Positions 7,171 to 11,466 of a DNA stretch of 11,466 bases are shown piece after piece; the stretch's first letter is position 1; every line of letters starts with the position of its first letter. The stretch lies in assembly GCA_003646355.1 (NCBI GenBank), contig QNFO01000012.1:1-11466 (forward strand). The letters run 5' to 3'. Under the pieces are notes generated by a model, which saw only the letters and a program-made list of their open reading frames with translations, did not search any database and was not told the DNA's origin. The translations under genes and the position numbers were made by a program. This DNA is from Gammaproteobacteria bacterium (GTDB taxonomy: Bacteria > Pseudomonadota > Gammaproteobacteria > Pseudomonadales > Porticoccaceae).

Positions 7171-8226
7171 ATGGCCAAGCACGCCTTTATCACCAAGCCT
7201 GAAGACAATGTCAGGATGGAACCCAAAGACGAATACACCCACGAACCCGAAGCCGTTATCAACTTTAACGAAAGCGCCTACTACAATATTTACGATGGCG
7301 AACAAAAAATCGGTGGCTGGTTTCGCATCGGCAACCGCGTCAACGAAGGCTATGCCGAAGTCTCCATCTGCCTTTACTTCCCCGATGGCACGGCTGGCTT
7401 TATGTTTCAAAAAGCCAGCATCACCACCAATGATGCCTTTGAAGCAGGCGGCGCACGCTTTGACATTATCGAGCCCTACAAAAAACTTCACGTCAGTTAT
7501 GACGGCGACATACTGGTAATGGCCGACCCACAGGCCCTGCTCAACCCCAGTAAAGCCTTTAAAGAAAACCCCAAAAAGCCCTGCTCGATTAAACTCGACT
7601 ACACCGGCATCTCCCCTATTTATGGCGGCGAGCATTTAAAAGACGACGGCTCACCGATCGAACTCGATATGGAACACGCCCTCGCCCGCGCCCACTTCGA
7701 GCAACACGTCAAAGCCGAAGGCACCATCACCGTCGGCGACGATACCTGGACCATCTCCGGCTACGGCCTGCGCGACCACTCCTGGGGGCCACGCTACTGG
7801 CAGAACATTTACTGGTACCGCTGGTTGCCCATCAGCTTTGACGAAACCTTCGGCGCCATGATCATGACCACCGGCACCGCAGATGGCCAACTCGACTGCG
7901 GCGGCATGATTTTAAATAACGGCGAATACGAACTGATTACCGAATGCACCGTCGACTCCGAATGGGACGACGACTTCAACCAAACCAGCATGCGCATCTG
8001 GGCGAAAACCGAAAAGGGTGAATATGAAATTACCGGCGAAGTCATCACCCTCGTACCCGTGCGCAACCGCCGTCAGCTCGACAGCGGCGAATGGCTGCAC
8101 ACCCGTATTACCGAAGCCATGACGGAGTATCGTTATAAAGATAAGGTCGGTTACGGATTATCTGAATATTGTGATCAGATTATTGATGGTGAGCCGGTGG
8201 GCAAGACTATTCCTGCGGCGCGTTAA
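7171..8226 (+). CDS. DUF7064/DUF7065-like, AttH/CrtC-type beta-rich protein of unknown function
   Basis: A 351-aa protein without signal peptide or membrane segment. The first half holds FNESAYYNIYDGEQKIGGWFRIGNR-like beta strands. The diagnostic segment is YGLRDHSWGPRYW (residues 198-210), a signature I associate with uncharacterised lipocalin-like proteins annotated DUF7064/DUF7065 and distantly with AttH and carotenoid hydratase (CrtC) folds. Asp202, His203 and Trp205 are the most conserved-looking polar and aromatic residues. Close relatives lie in steroid, terpene or PAH catabolic loci, so binding or hydrating a hydrophobic intermediate is a reasonable guess, not a demonstrated function. 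The start is well supported by a TGGAGA ribosome site. A 162-aa antisense frame at 7147-7635 is a codon-usage shadow. The strongly folded element at 8241 follows 14 nt after its stop. Confidence 0.75.
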   Translation: MAKHAFITKPEDNVRMEPKDEYTHEPEAVINFNESAYYNIYDGEQKIGGWFRIGNRVNEGYAEVSICLYFPDGTAGFMFQKASITTNDAFEAGGARFDIIEPYKKLHVSYDGDILVMADPQALLNPSKAFKENPKKPCSIKLDYTGISPIYGGEHLKDDGSPIELDMEHALARAHFEQHVKAEGTITVGDDTWTISGYGLRDHSWGPRYWQNIYWYRWLPISFDETFGAMIMTTGTADGQLDCGGMILNNGEYELITECTVDSEWDDDFNQTSMRIWAKTEKGEYEITGEVITLVPVRNRRQLDSGEWLHTRITEAMTEYRYKDKVGYGLSEYCDQIIDGEPVGKTIPAAR

Positions 8227-8240
8227 GGTTCGTTAGTAGC

Positions 8241-8312
8241 AGGAGACCCACCGCTTGTTGATAAGCGGGTGGTGGGTATGGCGCCCCATCTAAACAAGCA
8301 AGGGCGTCTCCT
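8241..8312. repeat. 72-nt highly folded imperfect inverted repeat of unknown role
   Basis: Outer arms AGGAGAC (8241-8247) and GTCTCCT (8306-8312) are exact complements. Nested inside, GCTTGTT (8253-8259) and AACAAGC (8293-8299) are exact complements almost on the same centre. Competing inner helices also exist: CCGCTT/AAGCGG (8251-8256 and 8263-8268), ACCCACC/GGTGGGT (8246-8252 and 8271-8277) and CGCCC/GGGCG (8282-8286 and 8302-8306). It could act as a terminator for the preceding gene (CCTTTAATTC follows, a weak T tract), a small structured RNA, or the footprint of a small mobile or recombination element at the edge of the AT-rich patch. The arm-spacer-arm layout recalls integron attC sites, but the conserved AAC/GTT core is missing. 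Confidence 0.6.
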
Positions 8313-8341
8313 TTAATTCTAAACATAGAAACTCGCATAAT

Positions 8342-8602
8342 ATGTTGGAAACAAGCTTAAATATTGGCAAAGATTTGCTTACGAATCCTTATGGTTTTTG
8401 GCTCTTGGTGATTGTAGCCAACTACATTATATGGATGCTTACGTATTTATTTTTCCCCGAAAGACACCAGTGGATACCCTCAGTTTTAGGCGTTACAGCT
8501 CTACTCTCAACATGGGTGTATATGTACATGGTGATGATACCGCTATTCATCCTCATATCGTTCTTCGTTATAGTTCCTTTACTGCAATACCATAAACGTT
8601 AA
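8342..8602 (+). CDS. Small multi-pass membrane protein, unknown function
   Basis: An 86-aa very hydrophobic protein. Segment 1 is residues 18-38 (GFWLLVIVANYIIWMLTYLFF), a short loop PERHQW follows, then segment 2 (about 45-63) and segment 3 (about 64-81) are nearly continuous across a Pro67 kink. The tail QYHKR is basic, which favours a cytoplasmic C-terminus. No family recognised. The ATG at 8342 has no clear Shine-Dalgarno sequence (upstream reads AACTCGCATAAT), so expression is uncertain. It precedes the 231-aa gene by 59 nt on the same strand, so co-transcription is possible. Codon use is more A/T-rich than in the catabolic genes to its left. Confidence 0.6.
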   Translation: MLETSLNIGKDLLTNPYGFWLLVIVANYIIWMLTYLFFPERHQWIPSVLGVTALLSTWVYMYMVMIPLFILISFFVIVPLLQYHKR

Positions 8603-8661
8603 TTGCGAGAAATAGAAAAACTCATTAAATTTTAACTACGAAAAAATCAAACGGCATAAAC

Positions 8662-9357
8662 ATGAGCTTTAAAAAACACGACTCCATTGAACTTATTGAT
8701 CTTTTTAACTCAAAGCCATATCAAGGCCAATCTCCTGAAAAAGCGAGTATTATCTTTTTAAGTTCAGACGCAAACTATTCTCGAAAAATATCTGACGACC
8801 CTTTTTTCAACTATATTTTAGAATATCAAGAAGACGGCGTTTCTTTCTGGAAAAAACATGGTCGCCACCACCCTTTCCTACTAGAAGAGTACCCATTTAA
8901 CAGGAGCAAAGACGGCGTCCCGTATCATAGAAATTTTAGCAAAATAGGATTCAATGCATCATATTCTGACAAAGTGTGCTTTTTGGAACTCCTAGACATC
9001 CCAACAATTGGAAATAAATCTGAAAACAGAAACTTATTCTACAACTTAACTTCTCTACCTCATTTAAAATACATTGACAACCTGATCACTGGAGGCGGCA
9101 ACAAATTATTTTATATACCTGTCGGTGTTTTAAATGACATGATGCACTTAAAGAAAAAATACAATATCTTTACATGGCTGAGCCTAGAAAAAACCGAAGA
9201 AAAACCATTTTCAAAAACCATACATGGAAATAAAGTACAGCAAATGTATCATTTTTCTTCCTCTCAGATTCACGGCCAAGTGGGAGAAATACATCTAACC
9301 GCTAACAATTGGCTAGAGCAAAAAGAAGCTCAATCAAAAACAGAAGAACCGCGTTAA
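8662..9357 (+). CDS. Hypothetical protein, possible uracil-DNA-glycosylase-like fold
   Basis: A 231-aa soluble protein, clearly AT-rich compared with the catabolic genes. I do not know a named family for it. The layout resembles the UDG/MUG superfamily: a strand ending SIIFLSSDANYS (29-40) in the place of the GxNPG/DP motif, SFWKKHGRHHPFLL (61-74), then IGF and VCFLELLDIPT (105-115) like the GIGLTNLVxRPT stretch of mismatch glycosylases. Late in the protein, YHFSSSQIHGQVG (196-208) sits where UDGs have HPSPLSxxRG. This is a pattern match from memory, not a search result, so DNA-base excision activity is only a hypothesis. The start ATG at 8662 lacks a good ribosome site (AACGGCATAAAC). Possible partner is the small membrane protein 59 nt upstream. 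Signs of transfer: base composition and an accessory position. Confidence 0.7.
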   Translation: MSFKKHDSIELIDLFNSKPYQGQSPEKASIIFLSSDANYSRKISDDPFFNYILEYQEDGVSFWKKHGRHHPFLLEEYPFNRSKDGVPYHRNFSKIGFNASYSDKVCFLELLDIPTIGNKSENRNLFYNLTSLPHLKYIDNLITGGGNKLFYIPVGVLNDMMHLKKKYNIFTWLSLEKTEEKPFSKTIHGNKVQQMYHFSSSQIHGQVGEIHLTANNWLEQKEAQSKTEEPR

Positions 9358-9363
9358 GTCTAA

Positions 9364-9389
9364 AAGGAAGAAAGGGGTCGTCTTTCCTT
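9364..9389. terminator. Weak hairpin between convergent genes
   Basis: AAGGAA (9364-9369) pairs with TTCCTT (9384-9389); inside, GAAAG (9370-9374) can alternatively pair with CTTTC (9382-9386). It sits between the stop of the 231-aa gene and the convergent stop of the antitoxin at 9403. No strong T tract, so low-efficiency termination at best. Confidence 0.35.
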
Positions 9390-9402
9390 AAGCCCTACCC
9401 CA

Positions 9403-9675
9403 TCAAATATTACGACTCTGTTTGACATCATCGGCGAGCCAGGACTTTATGAGGGATTGGTAGGGCATATCTCGCTTATTGGCTTCGATTTTAATGCTAT
9501 CCAATAAACCTTCGGGGAGCCTGAGTGAAATAGTTTTCGTTGAAAGTTTTAAATTGGGTAGTGAAACTGATTGCGCCTGATCCCAGTCAATATAGTCGCT
9601 GGAATCATGCTTCTCCCAAAAAGCTCTTTCGTCAGCTTCAGTTTTAAACTTAGGTGTCGCTTTCATTTTTTTCAT
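9403..9675 (-). CDS. BrnA/CopG-type ribbon-helix-helix antitoxin
   Basis: A 90-aa antitoxin. Start ATG at 9675 is preferred over the upstream GTG at 9705 because GAGAGGG lies about six bases before it and the resulting overlap of 26 nt with the toxin reading frame is normal for brnT-brnA pairs. The N-terminal half, FKTEADERAFWEKHDSSDYIDW, is the toxin-facing region of BrnA/CopG-like antitoxins. The C-terminal half, TKTISLRLPEGLLDSIKIEANKRDMPYQSLIKSWL, is a ribbon-helix-helix DNA-binding fold. BrnA normally binds BrnT and represses the promoter upstream of brnT. Here the toxin is truncated and its normal promoter is gone, so the antitoxin may be expressed only by read-through from the monooxygenase gene. 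It could still neutralise a related toxin or act as a repressor elsewhere. Confidence 0.88.
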   Translation of the reverse strand: MKKMKATPKFKTEADERAFWEKHDSSDYIDWDQAQSVSLPNLKLSTKTISLRLPEGLLDSIKIEANKRDMPYQSLIKSWLADDVKQSRNI

Positions 9676-9811
9676 AAATAGCCCTCTCTTTACGGTGCAT
9701 ATCACGCGCTGAAATTACACGGATCAACGCATTAACAGAACGCAAAGTAAATGTTATATGCAGCAACCTTCCATCATTGTTTATCCCCAGAGCATGGCAA
9801 CGCCGACGCTT
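9650..9811 (-). pseudogene. BrnT-like toxin remnant, N-terminal half missing
   Basis: The recognisable part is the C-terminal half of a BrnT RNase toxin: CHALGINNDGRLLHITFTLR, then LIRVISARDMHRKERAIYE and the stop at 9650. Full BrnT proteins are about 90 aa and start with a WDxxKxxxNxxKHGV segment. That segment is absent here, and upstream DNA is the monooxygenase terminator and stop codon. An open frame continues back to a GTG at 9856, but its first 15 residues are encoded by the terminator hairpin and look unrelated to BrnT. About 50 of 90 residues survive, without the N-terminal part of the RNase fold, so it is almost certainly inactive. The homology start, near 9811, coincides with the end of the hairpin, marking the likely deletion or insertion junction. 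Confidence 0.8.
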
Positions 9812-9813
9812 AA

Positions 9814-9847
9814 AATAGCTCTGCCGTAAATAACCAGCAGAGCTATT
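9814..9847 (-). terminator. Terminator of the monooxygenase gene
   Basis: A perfect 11-bp stem, AATAGCTCTGC and GCAGAGCTATT (9837-9847 and 9814-9824 on the plus strand), with a 12-nt loop, 9 bases past the TGA at 9857-9859. Read on the minus strand it ends in TATTTTAA, a short T run, so termination may be partial. Its last bases abut the toxin remnant. Confidence 0.7.
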
Positions 9848-9856
9848 GTCACTCAC

Positions 9857-11466
9857 TCAGACCTTAATAAAGCCCGCGTAACCGCTCTCTTGCACTTCTT
9901 CACACTTGCGGTGGTATTCGTTGACGCCGCCGATGTAGGAGATCAAGCGGCTCGGCTTGCCTTCGATATTGGCACCGGTGTACCAGGATTGGGTCGCCAC
10001 GAATAAAGTGCCATTGGCCACTTCGTCGTGATGGGCCACCCACTCATCCTGTGTCGCCAGTGTCGGCTCAATGGATTTAAGCTGCTCCTTCTCTAAGTGG
10101 GCGATACAGTCGGTCACCCAGTCCACTTGCTGTTGCAGGCAGGTGGTCATATTGCAGAAGGCGGCCGATGGCGCGAGAGGCCCGGCGACGGTAAACAGGT
10201 TGGGAAAACCGTGTACCTGCAGACCCAAGGTGGTGCGGATATCTTTATTCCACTCCTCGGTCAACGACAGGCCATCGCGGCCGTGAATATTCATACGCGC
10301 CAGGGAGCCGGTGCCGGCATTAAAGCCGGTGGCCATAATGATGACATCTAGCGGGTATTCACCCTCAGTAGTTTTAATACCCGTTGCAGTAATACACTCG
10401 ATAGGAGCACTTCTGACATCGACCAGCTCGACATTGTCACGGTTATAAACATCGTAGTAACCGTTCTCCAGCGGCACGCGATAGGTGCCAAAACCGTGGG
10501 TCTGCGGAGTAACAAGATCGGCAATGGCGGGATCTGTAATGCGCGCACGAATTTTCTTGCGCACGAACTCAGAAATCTCGTCATTCACGGCTTGGTCGGT
10601 AAACATCTCGGGGTAAGTCCCGACCCACATACTTAGCGAGCCCTCTTGCCATTTTTCTTCGAGCACCTGCAGGCGCTGCTCGGGTGTTTGGTCGTACCAG
10701 GAGCCGTGTTCGAAATCGTAGTCAAAACCGACGAAGCTGTTGTAGACCTTTTCCTGCAACTCGGCGGCTTTCGAGCGCCAGTGCTCTCGATCGGCATCGT
10801 CAAACTGGTCGTTACGCATTGCCACACCGTAGGAGGCGGTGCGCTGGAAAACGCTCAGGTGCTCGACTTCGCTGGCAATGGTTTGAATCAGCTGAATGCC
10901 AGTGGCACCGCAACCGATAACGCCCACGCGCTTGCCTTTTAAATCGAGGCCTTCACGGGGGTAGCGTGCGGTATGGGCGATAGTGCCCTGAAAACTATCT
11001 TTGCCGGGAAAGTCAGGCGCTTTTGGCTCGGACAACATGCCGACACAGCTGACGAAATAACGTGCATTCAGGGTCTCGCCCTGATCGGTGCCGACACGCC
11101 AGCTTTGAGCGTCACTGTCCCAGTCGGCGGAGGTGACGCGGGTTTCGAAAGCATAGTCTTTGCGCAGCTCGAATTTATCGGCGACGAAGTTCAGGTAGCG
11201 CTCAACCTCTGCCTGGGGCGGAAAGCGCTCGGCCCAATCCCACTCCTGAATCAGCTCGTCGGAGAACCAGTATTGGTAGATATAGGATTGTGAATCGACG
11301 CGCGCACCGGGGTAGCAATTCCAGTACCAGGTGCCACCCACTGCCGGGGCCGCTTCGATGCCGCGCACGCGTAAGCCCATCTCGCGCAACTTATACATTG
11401 CGTACAAACCGGCTATACCGGCACCAACAACGACTGCATCATAGTCGTGCTCTGCGCTTTGATTCA
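9857..11466 (-). CDS. Baeyer-Villiger monooxygenase (class B flavoprotein), nearly complete
   Basis: Inserts oxygen into a ketone to give an ester or lactone using FAD and NADPH. The frame runs to the right edge: AATCAAAGC... (residues NQSAEHDYDAVVVGAGIAGL) preceded by TG at 11465-11466, so an ATG needing one base beyond the window would give 536 aa, normal for the family. An internal TTG at 11407 is Leu21, not the start. FAD Rossmann motif GAGIAG (15-20); GGTWYWNCYPGARVD (44-58) fits the (A/G)GxWxxxx(F/Y)P(G/M)xxxD signature; NADPH Rossmann motif GCGATG with VFQRTAS after it; DVIIMATGFN near the end. The family fingerprint FxGxxxHxxxW(P/D) reads FQGTIAHTARYP, with Tyr in place of Trp. Product lactones could feed the hydrolase at 4731, but the two genes are not linked in one operon. 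Substrate unknown. Confidence 0.95.
   Translation of the reverse strand, partial: NQSAEHDYDAVVVGAGIAGLYAMYKLREMGLRVRGIEAAPAVGGTWYWNCYPGARVDSQSYIYQYWFSDELIQEWDWAERFPPQAEVERYLNFVADKFELRKDYAFETRVTSADWDSDAQSWRVGTDQGETLNARYFVSCVGMLSEPKAPDFPGKDSFQGTIAHTARYPREGLDLKGKRVGVIGCGATGIQLIQTIASEVEHLSVFQRTASYGVAMRNDQFDDADREHWRSKAAELQEKVYNSFVGFDYDFEHGSWYDQTPEQRLQVLEEKWQEGSLSMWVGTYPEMFTDQAVNDEISEFVRKKIRARITDPAIADLVTPQTHGFGTYRVPLENGYYDVYNRDNVELVDVRSAPIECITATGIKTTEGEYPLDVIIMATGFNAGTGSLARMNIHGRDGLSLTEEWNKDIRTTLGLQVHGFPNLFTVAGPLAPSAAFCNMTTCLQQQVDWVTDCIAHLEKEQLKSIEPTLATQDEWVAHHDEVANGTLFVATQSWYTGANIEGKPSRLISYIGGVNEYHRKCEEVQESGYAGFIKV

Noticed and set aside
7147..7635. 162-aa antisense reading frame
   Set aside because: It lies wholly opposite the well-supported gene at 7171-8226 and its low-complexity Val/Phe/Gly/Ala-rich sequence is typical of a shadow frame.
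8241..8312. Integron attC site and gene cassettes
   Set aside because: The arm-spacer-arm geometry is suggestive, but the RYYYAAC/GTTRRRY core is absent, no integrase is visible, and the 59-nt gap between the two following genes holds no similar palindrome.
9676..9705. GTG start at 9705 for the antitoxin
   Set aside because: The ATG at 9675 has a GAGAGGG ribosome site at proper spacing and matches the usual antitoxin N-terminus.
9650..9856. A complete 68-aa protein starting at the GTG at 9856
   Set aside because: Its first 15 residues are encoded by the terminator hairpin and show no BrnT similarity; it is better read as a remnant.
1..11466. CRISPR array, tRNA, rRNA or insertion sequence
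   Set aside because: No regularly spaced repeats, no cloverleaf or rRNA-like stretch, and no transposase or integrase frame could be seen on either strand.

Overview
The window looks like a chromosomal segment of an environmental, probably marine, gammaproteobacterium. That placement is an inference from the gene families present: a paired DUF1302/DUF1329 outer-envelope system, a DgcZ-like diguanylate cyclase, and catabolic genes of the kind found in hydrocarbon- and steroid-degrading groups such as Spongiibacteraceae. No rRNA, tRNA, CRISPR array, transposase or integrase is visible.

Layout from left to right. (1) 1-347, plus strand: the 3' end of a TauD/TfdA-type Fe(II)/2-oxoglutarate dioxygenase, cut by the window edge. 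(2) 408-1292, minus: a zinc-sensing (CZB) GGDEF diguanylate cyclase that closely follows E. coli DgcZ. (3) 1451-4457, minus: a two-gene operon with overlapping ends, a DUF1302 outer-membrane barrel followed by a secreted DUF1329 protein. (4) 4731-8226, plus: three genes in line, a COG3618-type amidohydrolase, an SDR dehydrogenase related to the peroxisomal multifunctional enzyme type 2 family, and a DUF7064/7065-like protein. Strong intrinsic terminators separate the first two and follow the second. (5) 8227-9857: an accessory patch. It starts with a 72-nt highly folded element. Then come two AT-rich plus-strand genes without clear ribosome binding sites (a small membrane protein and a protein that may have a uracil-DNA-glycosylase-like fold). 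Last is a minus-strand toxin-antitoxin remnant in which the BrnT-like toxin has lost its N-terminal half but the RHH antitoxin is intact. (6) 9857-11466, minus: a Baeyer-Villiger monooxygenase, missing at most the first base of its likely start codon.

The catabolic genes (dioxygenase, amidohydrolase, hydroxyacyl-CoA-dehydrogenase-like SDR, monooxygenase) and the DUF1302/DUF1329 envelope pair fit uptake or export plus oxidative breakdown of a hydrophobic ring compound. The substrate cannot be read from the sequence. The c-di-GMP enzyme is probably a separate transcription unit. The least explained parts are the folded element at 8241-8312, the two AT-rich genes after it, and the truncated toxin whose surviving part begins just beyond the monooxygenase terminator.
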